DNA of 64,000 bases from Actinocatenispora comari (GCF_017312725.1 NZ_BOPO01000004.1:19551-83550), one strand, 5' to 3'. Numbered from the stretch's first letter, positions 8,599 to 17,251 are shown. Notes: generated from the letters alone by a model not told the origin. Program-made: numbers and translations.

Positions 8599-9952
8599 CG
8601 GCTCCGCCCATGGTGGAGGTACCGGCGAGCTGGTCCACGCCGCCGTCGGCCAGGGTGTCGCGCACCGCGGCGCGGGTGGCCTCGACGAGCCGGTCGGCGT
8701 CCGCGGCGGTGTGCGCGTACGAGACGTGGCTGCGCTTGAGGTTGAGCGGCAGCTCGAAGACGCCGTGCTCGGCGAGCCGCCGCCGGTAGCCGATGAACAT
8801 ACCGACATCGTTGCGCAGCAGGTCGGTGTAGGTGCGCGGAACCGGCCCGGACATCAGGTAGCTGACGAACACCGACCCGTACCCGGTGACCACCGCCGGC
8901 ACGTCCAGCTCGGCGAACACCTCCGCCAGGCCGGCGCGGATCTTCTCGCCGAGCGCGAAAACGTGCTCGTGCACCGGTTCGGTACGCAGCTTGCGCAGGG
9001 TGGCGAGCGCCGCCGCGACCACCGCCGGGTGCCCGTTGTAGGTACCGGCGAAGAACGCCGGCGCGCCGGGCGTGGTGCTGAACAGCCGCATCAGGTCGGC
9101 GCGGCCGCCGAGCGCGCCCACCGGGTACCCGTTGGCGATGGCCTTGCCGAGCGTGGTCAGGTCCGGGGTGATGCCGGACAGCTGCTGCCAGCCGCCGAGC
9201 GCGTGCCGGAACCCGGTGATCACCTCGTCGAACACCAGCACCGAGCCGTGCCGGGTGGTCTCGTCCCGCAGCGCCTGCAGGAACTGCTGGTCGGGCAGCA
9301 GGCAGCCGACGTTGTGCGGGACCGGTTCCACGATCACCGCGGCGATGTCGGCGCCGTGCTCGGCGAACGCGGCGCGGACCGCTGCGACGTCGTTGAACGG
9401 CAGCACCAGCGTGGCGTCCAGCACCTCGGGCAGGATGCCGGTGGAGATCGGGTCGTGCGCGCCGACCCGGTCCGGCGCGGAGATCACGTTCAGGCTGACC
9501 GAGTCGTGCCAGCCGTGGTAGCAGCCCTGGAACTTCACCACCAGCCGGCGGCCGGTCGCCGCCCGCGCCACCCGCAGCGCGTGGAACGTCGCCTCGCTGC
9601 CGGTCGAGGTCAGCAGCACCTGTTCCAGGCTGGGTACCAGCTCGCAGAGCTGCTCGGCCAGCTCGACCTCACCGGGGGTCACCCCGACGCCGCACAGGTC
9701 GGCGGTACGGCCGGCCTCGGCGACCGCGGCGCTCACGTCCGGGTCGTTGTGGCCGAGCAGCGGCGGGCCGAACGCCGCGTGGTAGTCCACGTACTCGCGG
9801 CCGGTGGCGTCGGTGAACCGGGCACCGCTCGCCGCGGTGATCACCAGGTCGGCCAGGCCGGGGATGCTGCGCTGGCCGGAGTTCACCCCGCCCGGGATGA
9901 CGCGCCGGGCGCGCTCGGCCAGCCCGGCGCCGCGGGCGTCTGCCGCCGTCAC
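8585..9952 (-). CDS. Class III PLP aminotransferase, glutamate-1-semialdehyde aminomutase-like
   Basis: 455 residues. The N-terminus RRVIPGGVNS, the motif TSTGSEATFHALRVAR, the Asp of VLVFDEVITGFR and PLP lysine 270 (TLGKAIANGYPVGALGG) are those of HemL-type class III enzymes. It leads a catabolic operon and is not near haem genes, so it is probably a catabolic aminotransferase or aminomutase rather than HemL. The GTG at 9952 has AGGG six bases upstream. It diverges from the IclR gene, with a perfect palindromic operator upstream. Confidence 0.88.
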   Translation of the reverse strand: MTAADARGAGLAERARRVIPGGVNSGQRSIPGLADLVITAASGARFTDATGREYVDYHAAFGPPLLGHNDPDVSAAVAEAGRTADLCGVGVTPGEVELAEQLCELVPSLEQVLLTSTGSEATFHALRVARAATGRRLVVKFQGCYHGWHDSVSLNVISAPDRVGAHDPISTGILPEVLDATLVLPFNDVAAVRAAFAEHGADIAAVIVEPVPHNVGCLLPDQQFLQALRDETTRHGSVLVFDEVITGFRHALGGWQQLSGITPDLTTLGKAIANGYPVGALGGRADLMRLFSTTPGAPAFFAGTYNGHPAVVAAALATLRKLRTEPVHEHVFALGEKIRAGLAEVFAELDVPAVVTGYGSVFVSYLMSGPVPRTYTDLLRNDVGMFIGYRRRLAEHGVFELPLNLKRSHVSYAHTAADADRLVEATRAAVRDTLADGGVDQLAGTSTMGGADAHR

Positions 9953-10049
9953 GCTGTGCCCTGCAATTCGGTGCTCCTCGTCCTCGCCGCGGCGCGGCCC
10001 AGCCCGACCGCGCTCGCGTGATCCTGCTCCGTTGCTCTCGCCACACACT

Positions 10050-10066
10050 GTTCGGCATTGCCGAAC
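10050..10066. promoter_or_regulatory. IclR operator 1 (perfect 17-base palindrome)
   Basis: GTTCGGCATTGCCGAAC has 8-base arms around a central T. It lies 84 bases upstream of the aminotransferase start, in the space shared with the divergent IclR gene. The half-site GTTCGGC recurs in operator 2 at 10145. Confidence 0.8.
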
Positions 10067-10115
10067 GCTGTGCGGCAAACCTAGAGCTGGCCTGACCAGC
10101 GAGTCAAGGGTTCGG

Positions 10116-10161
10116 TTGGGGATTGGCCAGAAAATCCGTATGCTGTTCGGCTATGGCGAAC
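10116..10161 (+). promoter_or_regulatory. Promoter and IclR operator 2 overlapping the iclR start codon
   Basis: TTGGGG (10116-10121), 17 bases, TATGCT (10139-10144) place the transcript start at about 10151-10153, which is the ATG itself, so the mRNA is probably leaderless. GTTCGGCTATGGCGAAC (10145-10161), an imperfect copy of operator 1, covers that start point and the first codons. This arrangement predicts autorepression. Confidence 0.7.
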
Positions 10162-10968
10162 AGAGGGCGTCCGGCCGGCGAGGACTCGCGGTACTGGGTG
10201 AGCAGCGTGGCGCGGGCCGCCGAGGTGCTGGAGACGCTCGCCACTGCCCAGCCCGGCCACGGCATGAGCGTCACCGAGGTCGCCGCCGCCTGCCGGCTGT
10301 CCAAGAGCGCCGCCTTCAGCACCCTGTACACGCTGTGCCAGGTCGGTCTGGTCGCCGACGACGGCGACGGGATGAGCCGCCGGTACCGGCTCGGCATGGG
10401 CCTGGCCCGGCTCGGCTGGCGGGCCCAGTCCCAGGTGTCGCTGCGCGACGTGGCCCGGCCGGTACTCACCGGGTTGACCCAGGCCACCGGGCTGAGCTCC
10501 CGGCTCGCGGTCGGCGAGAGCGACCACGCGGTCGTCGTCGACCAGGTCACCAACGGCCAGCGCATCCAGTTCGACCTGCGGATGGGGGTGCGGGAGCTGC
10601 CGCACTGCACCGGGTTGGGCAAGGCGCTGCTGGCGGAGATGACCGACGCTCAGGTCACCGAGCTGATCGCGCGCGTCGGCATGCCCCGGCGTACCGGCAA
10701 GACCATCGTCGAGCTGGACCGGCTGCTGGCGCACCTCGCGGACGTGCGGCAACTCGGCTACGCGGTGGACGACGAGGAGGACGCCGAGGGCATCTTCTGC
10801 ATCGGCGGCGCGGTGCACGACCACGAGGGCCGCTGCGTCGGCGCCGTCAGCGTCACCGGAATGAAGCTGGACATCCCGGCGTGGCGGCTGCAGGAGTTCG
10901 GCCACGCCGTCCGGGACGCGGCCCGCCGCATCTCCGCCGACCTCGGCCACCGCGACGACGCGGGCTGA
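10153..10968 (+). CDS. IclR-family transcriptional regulator
   Basis: 271 residues: N-terminal winged helix (about 15-80; MSVTEVAAACRLSKSAAFST is the recognition region) and a GAF-like effector domain with the family hallmarks LPHCTGLGKALLAEM and GYAVDDEEDAEGIFCIGG. It is divergent from the four-gene catabolic operon 9952-5709, which it most likely represses until a pathway intermediate binds. The ATG at 10153 is chosen over a TTG ten codons upstream because the promoter predicts a leaderless message beginning at that ATG. Confidence 0.93.
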   Translation: MANRGRPAGEDSRYWVSSVARAAEVLETLATAQPGHGMSVTEVAAACRLSKSAAFSTLYTLCQVGLVADDGDGMSRRYRLGMGLARLGWRAQSQVSLRDVARPVLTGLTQATGLSSRLAVGESDHAVVVDQVTNGQRIQFDLRMGVRELPHCTGLGKALLAEMTDAQVTELIARVGMPRRTGKTIVELDRLLAHLADVRQLGYAVDDEEDAEGIFCIGGAVHDHEGRCVGAVSVTGMKLDIPAWRLQEFGHAVRDAARRISADLGHRDDAG

Positions 10969-11094
10969 CCGCGACGCCCGCCGAGCGGCCGGCGTCGACC
11001 GGTCACCGGTCCCGGCCGCCGGCTGACCGCAGCGCCGAGCGCGTCGGCGACCGGCCCCGTCGCCGGCCGGCACTCGCCGGCACAGCCGGTGGCG

Positions 11095-11184
11095 GTGCCG
11101 ATGCCGATGCCGGGGCCGATGCCGATGCCGGTGCCGATGCCGGTGCCGATGCCGATGCCGATGCCGGTGCCGGTGCCGGTGCCG
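11095..11184. repeat. Hexanucleotide tandem repeat, 15 units
   Basis: Fifteen uninterrupted copies of RTGCCG (mostly ATGCCG or GTGCCG, one GGGCCG). It lies in the 417-base gap between the IclR gene and the first beta-helix gene; the rest of the gap shows no gene. Open frames through it are pure Gly-Ala-Asp or Pro-Ala-Ser low complexity, so I do not treat it as coding. Confidence 0.9.
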
Positions 11185-11385
11185 GAGTCTTGACGGCCGG
11201 GATCGGCCGACCTAAGCTGGCGCAACCTCGCGACAGCAGCATCGTCACGAGCTCCGGCCGACACTCGCGCGTCGCAGCCCCGACCGCGGATCCTTTTCGG
11301 CCCGCTCCGCTCCCGCCACGGACTGTTCTGGCACCGCCGGACGGATCGGTCGCTTGCCGACCCCTGGCGAAGGGCGAGACGTCTG

Positions 11386-13581
11386 ATGAACGATCCCACT
11401 CCCGAGTCCCACGGCCGCGGCAGACGCGCGCTGCTGGCCGGTGCCGCCGGCGCCGGTGGCCTGCTGCTCGCGGCCGCGACCGCCGGCCCGGCGCAGGCCG
11501 CGCCGCACCAGGCCGCGCCGGTGCTCCGGTACGACACGGTCCGCGACCTGCTCGCGGCCAGGCACCCGGCCGACGGCGCGGTGGCGGTCGTGGCCGGCTA
11601 CCACTCCCCCGGCGACGGCGGCGGCGGTGGGTACCGCTGGGACGCCGGCGCGACCCGCACCGGCAACGGCGGTACCGTGCTGGATCCCGCGCGGGGCAAG
11701 GCGAGGCGCGGCCGCTGGCTCGCGCTGCACACCGGTACCGTCGACTTCCGCCGGTTCGGGGTGACCGGGCCGACGACCAACGCCGACACGGCGCTGGACG
11801 CGATGGTCACCGACCCGTCGATCGCGCGGATCGAGGCGCACACCGACCTGAACTTCGTTCGCCGGCACACCTTCTCCCGCAGCCGGATCGAGCTCGACTT
11901 CGGCGGCCACACGGTGACCACGAAGGGGATCGAGGAGGCCAGCCACGACCCGGACGTCAGCCCGTTCCAGGCGGTGCTGTACTTCCGGGGCGCGGTGGCG
12001 AAGGAGTCGATCCGGTTCACCACCACCGAAGCGATCGCCGAGCTGTCCGACGTGTTCCCGGTCGCCGACTCCGCGAGCTTCACCGTCGGCGGCTGGTACG
12101 CGGTCGAGGTGAACGCGCTGTCCGGGCAGTACGAGCGGGAGCTGCAGAAGCTGCTGCAGGTCACCCAGCGCGTGGACGGCACGCACGTGCGGGTCAACTA
12201 CCAGAACGGCTGGCCGTTCGCCGCCGGCCGCACCTTCACCTGGACGAAGGTCGAGCCGGTCACCGACGTACGGGTCGGCAACCTGGCGTTCGTCGGCTCC
12301 GGCGGCACCCCGTACGCGGAGTCCGACTGGCCGAAGCCCGATCCGGACGAGTGGAACGGCTCGCACCCGTTCGCGTTCGAGTACGCGGTGCGCTGCGACG
12401 TGGCCGACGTGCACGCCGTCGGGACGTTCTGGCCGGTGGTGATGCGCCGCTGGGGCACGTTCTTCCGCACCGAGCGCTGCTCGATCGCCAACCCGCCCAC
12501 GGTGTTCTACGGCGGCGCCGGCTACCTGACCCAGAACATCTACTGCCTGTACGGGCACGTCGAGGACTGCCACAGCAGCAACGCCCGGCACCTCACCGAC
12601 TTCGTCAACGCCGCGTACTGCTACGTCACCAACTGCCACGGCGACGGGGACGACGCCGGCGGCAACCCGTTCACCACGCACGGCCAGTACGAGCACGACC
12701 TCGTGTTCACCGGCTGCTCCGGGCTGATGGACATCGCCAACAGCGGCTCCGCCTGGGGTACCGCGGCGAAGCGGTTCACCATCCGCCGGCACGTCATGTC
12801 CTGGTTCGTGGCCAGTACCCGGATCAGCGACCTGACGCTGGAGGACGTCACGGTGATCCCGCGCAGCACCTTCGACCCGGACGGCAAGTTCATGGTCAAC
12901 GCGGACGGGCTGCAGCTGCGGGGCTGTTCGGCGAAGACGTTCGCGGTGGCGAAGACCTCGTCCCGCTCGTCCCGGCCGAACGTGATCAGCGGCTGCACGT
13001 TCGAGGTCGCGTCGGCCAACGTACTGGTGCAGACGCCGGTCGACGTGGCAGTGCATTTCGACCGGTGCACCTTCACCGACCTCAGTGGTGTCGAGTGCCA
13101 CGGCAGCGGCCCGGTGTACCTGACCGACTGCACGATCACCGGGACGCCCGGCGGCAAGCCGATCTCGTTCGCCGGTACCGACGTGGTCGTCTCCGGCGGC
13201 CGCTACACCGACACCGGGTTCGTCCTGACCGCAACCCGCGACCAGCGACTGCACATCGGCGGCGGCGCCCGCATCGCCGGTACGAACGCGGCGAAGGCGC
13301 TGATCTCCCGCAGCGGCGGCGACGGCACGATCGACTGGGAGCTGGCCGACTACGACAGCTCCGCCGACGACGGCACCGCGCACGTCGCGCTCGCCACCGG
13401 CACCAACCGGTACACCGCGGTCGGGTCCCGGTTCGCCGGCGGGACGCTGTCCCTGTCGCCGCAGGCGTTCCGCGGCGACTCGTACCTGCTGCAGACCGGC
13501 TGCGTCGAGTCCGGGGTGGACCGCACGGCGTACCCGCCGGCCGGCGACCGGGTGCACACCGGAACCGATCTCACCGTCTGA
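11386..13581 (+). CDS. Tat-exported beta-helix protein, tail-spike/pectate-lyase-like (copy 1)
   Basis: 731 residues. A twin-arginine signal (RGRRALLAG, hydrophobic stretch, PAQAAP cleavage region) is followed by a compact N-terminal module with VVAGYHSPGDGGGGGYRWD and RRFGVTG, the entry to many phage tail-spike and pectate-lyase-3 proteins, then a long right-handed beta-helix (about 140-700) with repeated HGDGDD, GCTF and DCTITG turns. This suggests an extracellular polysaccharide-cleaving or -binding enzyme; the catalytic residues cannot be assigned. A close paralogue follows at 13774. The ATG is preceded by AAGGGCGAG. Confidence 0.8.
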   Translation: MNDPTPESHGRGRRALLAGAAGAGGLLLAAATAGPAQAAPHQAAPVLRYDTVRDLLAARHPADGAVAVVAGYHSPGDGGGGGYRWDAGATRTGNGGTVLDPARGKARRGRWLALHTGTVDFRRFGVTGPTTNADTALDAMVTDPSIARIEAHTDLNFVRRHTFSRSRIELDFGGHTVTTKGIEEASHDPDVSPFQAVLYFRGAVAKESIRFTTTEAIAELSDVFPVADSASFTVGGWYAVEVNALSGQYERELQKLLQVTQRVDGTHVRVNYQNGWPFAAGRTFTWTKVEPVTDVRVGNLAFVGSGGTPYAESDWPKPDPDEWNGSHPFAFEYAVRCDVADVHAVGTFWPVVMRRWGTFFRTERCSIANPPTVFYGGAGYLTQNIYCLYGHVEDCHSSNARHLTDFVNAAYCYVTNCHGDGDDAGGNPFTTHGQYEHDLVFTGCSGLMDIANSGSAWGTAAKRFTIRRHVMSWFVASTRISDLTLEDVTVIPRSTFDPDGKFMVNADGLQLRGCSAKTFAVAKTSSRSSRPNVISGCTFEVASANVLVQTPVDVAVHFDRCTFTDLSGVECHGSGPVYLTDCTITGTPGGKPISFAGTDVVVSGGRYTDTGFVLTATRDQRLHIGGGARIAGTNAAKALISRSGGDGTIDWELADYDSSADDGTAHVALATGTNRYTAVGSRFAGGTLSLSPQAFRGDSYLLQTGCVESGVDRTAYPPAGDRVHTGTDLTV

Positions 13582-13585
13582 CCGC

Positions 13586-13720
13586 CGCGACCCGGCGAAC
13601 CGGGATCGCACCGTCCTCCGCGAACCCGACGAACCGGGATCGCAGCGTCCTCCGCGAGCCCGGCGAACCGGGATCGCAGCGTCCTCCGCGAACCCGGCGT
13701 GCCGGGATCGCACCGACCAC
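13586..13720. repeat. 34-bp tandem repeat, four copies, each with a small hairpin
   Basis: Units begin near 13586, 13619, 13653 and 13687. Each contains CCGGGATCGCA, and most contain CCCGGCGAACCGGG, a 5-base stem closed by a CGAA tetraloop. The repeat fills most of the space between the two paralogous beta-helix genes, directly after the stop of the first. Confidence 0.9.
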
Positions 13721-13773
13721 CTCCCGGCGGCGCCGTACGCGCCGCCATCCTGCCTGCCGTTTCAGGAGAAGCC

Positions 13774-15954
13774 ATGGATTCGACACCCGACACCGCACCG
13801 ACCCGCGGCCGGCGCGCGCTGCTGGCGACCGTCGCCGGCGCCGGCGGGCTGCTGCTCGCCGGCGCCGCCACCTCCCCCGCACAGGCCGCGCCCGCCCACC
13901 ACGACCCGGTGTACGGCCTGGCCCGAATCGCCGACCTGCTCGCGCTGGACACCGGGAAGGTCCACGACGGCACCGTGGCGCTGGTCGCCGGCTACCACAC
14001 CGCCGGTGACGGCGGGGGCGGCCAGTACCGCTGGGACGCCGGCTCGACCCGCGCGCACAACGGCGGTACCGTGCTGGATCCCTCGCACGGCAAGGCGAAG
14101 AAGGGTCGCTGGCTCGCGCTGCACGACGGCGTGTTCGACTTCCGCCGCTTCGGCATCACCGGTCCGAAGACCAACGCGGACGCCGCGCTGGAGGCGATGG
14201 TCGGCGACGCGAGCATCTGGCGGATCGAGGCGCACACCGACCTCAACTTCGTGAAGCGGCACACCCTGTCGCGCAGCAACCTCGAACTCGACTTCGGCGG
14301 CCACACCGTCGGCAGCAAGGGCATCGAGGCCAACACGCACGACAACCCGTTCGGCGCGGTGCTCTACTTCCGCGGCACGGTCGCGAAGGACCCGATCACG
14401 TTCACCACCACCGAGGCGATCGCCGAGCTGTCGGACGTGTTCCAGGTCGCGGACTCGTCGACGTTCGCCATCGGTGACTGGTACGCGCTGCAGGTCAACC
14501 TGCGCAACACGACCTGGGAACGCGAGCTGCAGAAGCTGGTCCAGATCACCGAGCGGGTGGACGGCACGCACGTGCGGGTCAACTACCAGAACGGCTGGCC
14601 GTTCGCCGCCGGCCGCACCTTCACCTGGACGAAGGTCGAGCCGGTGGTGAACACGACGGTACGCAACATGGTGTTCGTCGGGGTGGGCGGCGACGAGCTG
14701 TCCGGCTCGCACCCGCTCGCCTACGAGTACACGGTGCGCTGCGACGTGTCCGGCATCCACGGTACGGCAACGTTCTGGCCGGTGATCATGCGCCGCTGGT
14801 GCACGTTCTTCCGCACCGAGCAGTGCTCGCTGGTCAACCCGCCGGACGTGGACTACGGCGGCGCCGGCTACCTGACCCAGCAGATCTACTGCCTGTACGG
14901 GCACGTCGAGGACTGCCACACCTCCAACGCCCGGCACCTCAACGACTGGACCGCCTCCGCCTACTGCTACGTGACCAACTGCCACGGTGACGGCGACGAC
15001 CAGGGGCCGTTCGTCACGCACGGGCAGTACGAGCACGACCTGGTCTACACCGGCTGTTCCGGGCTGATGACGTTCGCCAACAGCGGCGCGGCCTGGGGCT
15101 CGGCGGCGAAGCGCATCACGGTACGCCGGCACGTCTGTTCCTGGTTCGTCGCCCGGGTGAAGGTCACCGACCTGACGCTGGAGGACGTCCGGGTCATCGG
15201 CAAGAAGGGGCTGGACGGCTCCGGGATGATCTGGGTGAACGCCGACGGCGTGCAGCTGCGCGGCTGCCAGGCCAGCGACACGTTCATCGTCTCCCAGTCG
15301 TCGAACCTCTCCGGCCGGGCGAACATCATCTCCGGCTGCGACATCCCGGCCACGCCCACCGCCGGCGTCATCTACCCGGGCCAGCAGGGCAACGAGGTGG
15401 TGCAGGCCAACGTCACCAACCCGCTGTACTTCGACCGGTGCACGTTCCGCGGCGTCAACGGCAACGCGTTCAACGGCACCGGCGAGCTGCACTTCACCGA
15501 CTGCGTGTTCACCGGCGCCGAGGACGCGCAGCCGGTGACGATCGCCGCCACCGCGGTGACCATCGAGGGCGGGACGTTGTCCGACGTCGGGTTGCGGCTC
15601 ACCGCGACCAGGGCGCAGCGGCTGCGGATCGGCGGCGGCGCAACCGTTTCCGGTACCAACAACGCCAAGGCGCTGCTGTCCCGCGGCGCCGGCGACGCCA
15701 CCGTACGCTGGGAGCTCGGCCCCTACGCGAGCACCGCGGCGAACGCGGACACCGCGCACCTGGCGATCAGGGCCGGCACCAACGAGTACCAGGCGACCGG
15801 CGCGCGGTTCACCGGCGGCACGCTCTCGCTGGCGGACAAGGCGTTCGAGGGCGACTCGTACCTGCTGCACACCGGCAACGTGGAGACCGGCGTCACGCGC
15901 AGCATCCCGGCCGACGGCAAGCGCGTGCAGACCACCGGCAACCTCCGCCTCTGA
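13774..15954 (+). CDS. Tat-exported beta-helix protein, tail-spike/pectate-lyase-like (copy 2)
   Basis: 726 residues, colinear with the preceding gene over its full length; long identical runs such as RVDGTHVRVNYQNGWPFAAG mark a tandem duplication. It has the same layout: twin-arginine signal (RGRRALLAT ... SPAQAAP), head module with GYHTAGDGGGGQYRWD, then a beta-helix. It lacks about 14 residues present in copy 1 after VFVGVGGDE and has an extra segment near VIYPGQQGNEV. AGGAGA precedes the ATG. A GC-rich terminator follows. Confidence 0.8.
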   Translation: MDSTPDTAPTRGRRALLATVAGAGGLLLAGAATSPAQAAPAHHDPVYGLARIADLLALDTGKVHDGTVALVAGYHTAGDGGGGQYRWDAGSTRAHNGGTVLDPSHGKAKKGRWLALHDGVFDFRRFGITGPKTNADAALEAMVGDASIWRIEAHTDLNFVKRHTLSRSNLELDFGGHTVGSKGIEANTHDNPFGAVLYFRGTVAKDPITFTTTEAIAELSDVFQVADSSTFAIGDWYALQVNLRNTTWERELQKLVQITERVDGTHVRVNYQNGWPFAAGRTFTWTKVEPVVNTTVRNMVFVGVGGDELSGSHPLAYEYTVRCDVSGIHGTATFWPVIMRRWCTFFRTEQCSLVNPPDVDYGGAGYLTQQIYCLYGHVEDCHTSNARHLNDWTASAYCYVTNCHGDGDDQGPFVTHGQYEHDLVYTGCSGLMTFANSGAAWGSAAKRITVRRHVCSWFVARVKVTDLTLEDVRVIGKKGLDGSGMIWVNADGVQLRGCQASDTFIVSQSSNLSGRANIISGCDIPATPTAGVIYPGQQGNEVVQANVTNPLYFDRCTFRGVNGNAFNGTGELHFTDCVFTGAEDAQPVTIAATAVTIEGGTLSDVGLRLTATRAQRLRIGGGATVSGTNNAKALLSRGAGDATVRWELGPYASTAANADTAHLAIRAGTNEYQATGARFTGGTLSLADKAFEGDSYLLHTGNVETGVTRSIPADGKRVQTTGNLRL

Positions 15955-15961
15955 CCGACGG

Positions 15962-15992
15962 ACCGCGGCGGCCCGCTCCGCGCCGCCGCGGT
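15962..15992. terminator. Terminator hairpin
   Basis: ACCGCGGCGGC and GCCGCCGCGGT form a perfect 11-base stem with a 9-base loop, eight bases after the stop of the second beta-helix gene. Confidence 0.65.
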
Positions 15993-16034
15993 ACGGAACC
16001 ACCACTGACCGAGCCGCCACGCCACCGCGCTGCC

Positions 16035-16094
16035 ATGGCCCGAGCTGGCATGGCCCGAGCTGGCATGGCCCGAGCTGGCATGGCCCGAGCCATC
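16035..16094. repeat. 15-bp tandem repeat, four copies
   Basis: ATGGCCCGAGCTGGC repeats three times exactly and a fourth time with a changed end (ATGGCCCGAGCCATC). It lies in the gap between convergent genes. No ribosome site or sensible product accompanies the repeated ATGs. Confidence 0.9.
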
Positions 16095-16167
16095 GCAGCC
16101 CCGGTCCGGCGGCGCCGCGAGGTTCCGCCGCTGCGGCGGTGGCCCGGCCGCCGTGACGGCGGTTCGG

Positions 16168-17205
16168 TCAGCGGGGTGTCGGTGGCTGGTCCGCGGGGCC
16201 GGCGAGCCAGGCGTCGATGCCGGCGGTGGCGGAGCGGACCAGTTCGGCCGGCGCGTCTCCGGTCTCCAGCGAGGTACGGGCGATGTCGGCGAGCTGCGCG
16301 TCGGACAGGCCGAACGTGTCCCGCGCGGTCTGGTACTCGTCGGCGAGGCCGGCGCCGAACATCAGCGGGTCGTCGGCCCCCAGCGAGCACCGGACACCGG
16401 CGTTGAGCAGCCGCGGCAGCGGATGCCGGGCGAGATCGGATACCACGCCGAGGATCCGGTTCGAGGTCAGGCAGACGTCCAGGCCGATGCCCCGGTCGGC
16501 GAGCAGCGCCACCAGCTCCGGGTCCTCGGCCGCCCGGACCCCGTGCGCGATGCGCGTCGCGCCGAGCGTCTCGATCGCGGCACGGACGCTGTCCGGACCG
16601 CTCAGCTCGCCGGCGTGCGGGGCCACTGTGAGCCCGGCATCGCGGGCGATCGCGAACGCCGGGGCGAACGGCTCCGCGCCGAACTGCGACTCGTCGCCGG
16701 TCAGCCCGAGGGCGTGGATGCCGTTGCCGGCGTGCCGGGCCGCGAACCGGGCCAGCGCCACCTCGCCGGCCGGGTCGGCGTGCCGGTTGACCGCCATCGT
16801 CAGGCCGAACCCGACGCCGCAGCGCGCACCGGCCTCCCGCGCGGTGTCCAGCACCATCTCCAGGACCTGCTCGGGCGGCCCGAACCGCGGGTACACGTGC
16901 GGGTTGAAGTGCGGCTGGACCCAGGCCGCGCCGTCGGCGGCGGCGTCCTCGATCAGCTCTCGTACCAGCCGCTGCAGGTTCTCCGGGCGGGCCTGGCTCA
17001 CCGCGTGCGAGGCGGCGAACACCTGCTGGAACTCGGTGAACGTGGTGAACCCGCGCGGGTCCGGCGCGGTCAGCCCGGCCTGCTCGGCGAGTTCGGTCAG
17101 CGTCGCCGGCCGCATCGCCGCCGAGATGTGCAGGTGCAGCTCGGCCTTCGGCAGCGCCCGCAGGTCGCGCCGGTGCCCCGGCACCGTCGGCTCGGTCATG
17201 GTCAT
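16168..17205 (-). CDS. Adenosine deaminase-like amidohydrolase
   Basis: 345 residues. The fold is clear: N-terminal metal pair HLH (His24/His26), later VAPHAGELSGP, TRIAHGVRA and GADDPLMFG. Adenosine deaminases normally read HLDGSLRP and SLNTDDP at these points, whereas this protein has HISAAMRP and SLGADDP, so it may act on another nucleoside or on aminofutalosine. The ATG at 17205 is chosen because GGGAGGG lies about seven bases upstream; upstream in-frame sequence is a tandem repeat. It stands alone. Confidence 0.82.
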   Translation of the reverse strand: MTMTEPTVPGHRRDLRALPKAELHLHISAAMRPATLTELAEQAGLTAPDPRGFTTFTEFQQVFAASHAVSQARPENLQRLVRELIEDAAADGAAWVQPHFNPHVYPRFGPPEQVLEMVLDTAREAGARCGVGFGLTMAVNRHADPAGEVALARFAARHAGNGIHALGLTGDESQFGAEPFAPAFAIARDAGLTVAPHAGELSGPDSVRAAIETLGATRIAHGVRAAEDPELVALLADRGIGLDVCLTSNRILGVVSDLARHPLPRLLNAGVRCSLGADDPLMFGAGLADEYQTARDTFGLSDAQLADIARTSLETGDAPAELVRSATAGIDAWLAGPADQPPTPR

Positions 17206-17251
17206 CCGCGCGCCCTCCCTCGCCGTGCCGGTGGCGCCGCCGCTCGCCACA

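Noticed and set aside
11003..11248. Small Ala/Pro/Ser protein across the hexamer repeat
   Set aside because: Pure low-complexity product of the repeat with no ribosome site; treated as noncoding.
13586..13720. CRISPR-like array
   Set aside because: Units are directly contiguous with no spacers and there are no cas genes.
9804..14009. Very long plus-strand open frame (about 1400 codons)
   Set aside because: It runs antisense to the aminotransferase and out of frame through the IclR and beta-helix genes; its product is Arg/Pro-rich, as expected for high-GC shadow frames.
11386..15954. Prophage remnant (tail spikes)
   Set aside because: The proteins carry Tat signals and no integrase, capsid, portal or lysis gene is near; they look like secreted host enzymes.
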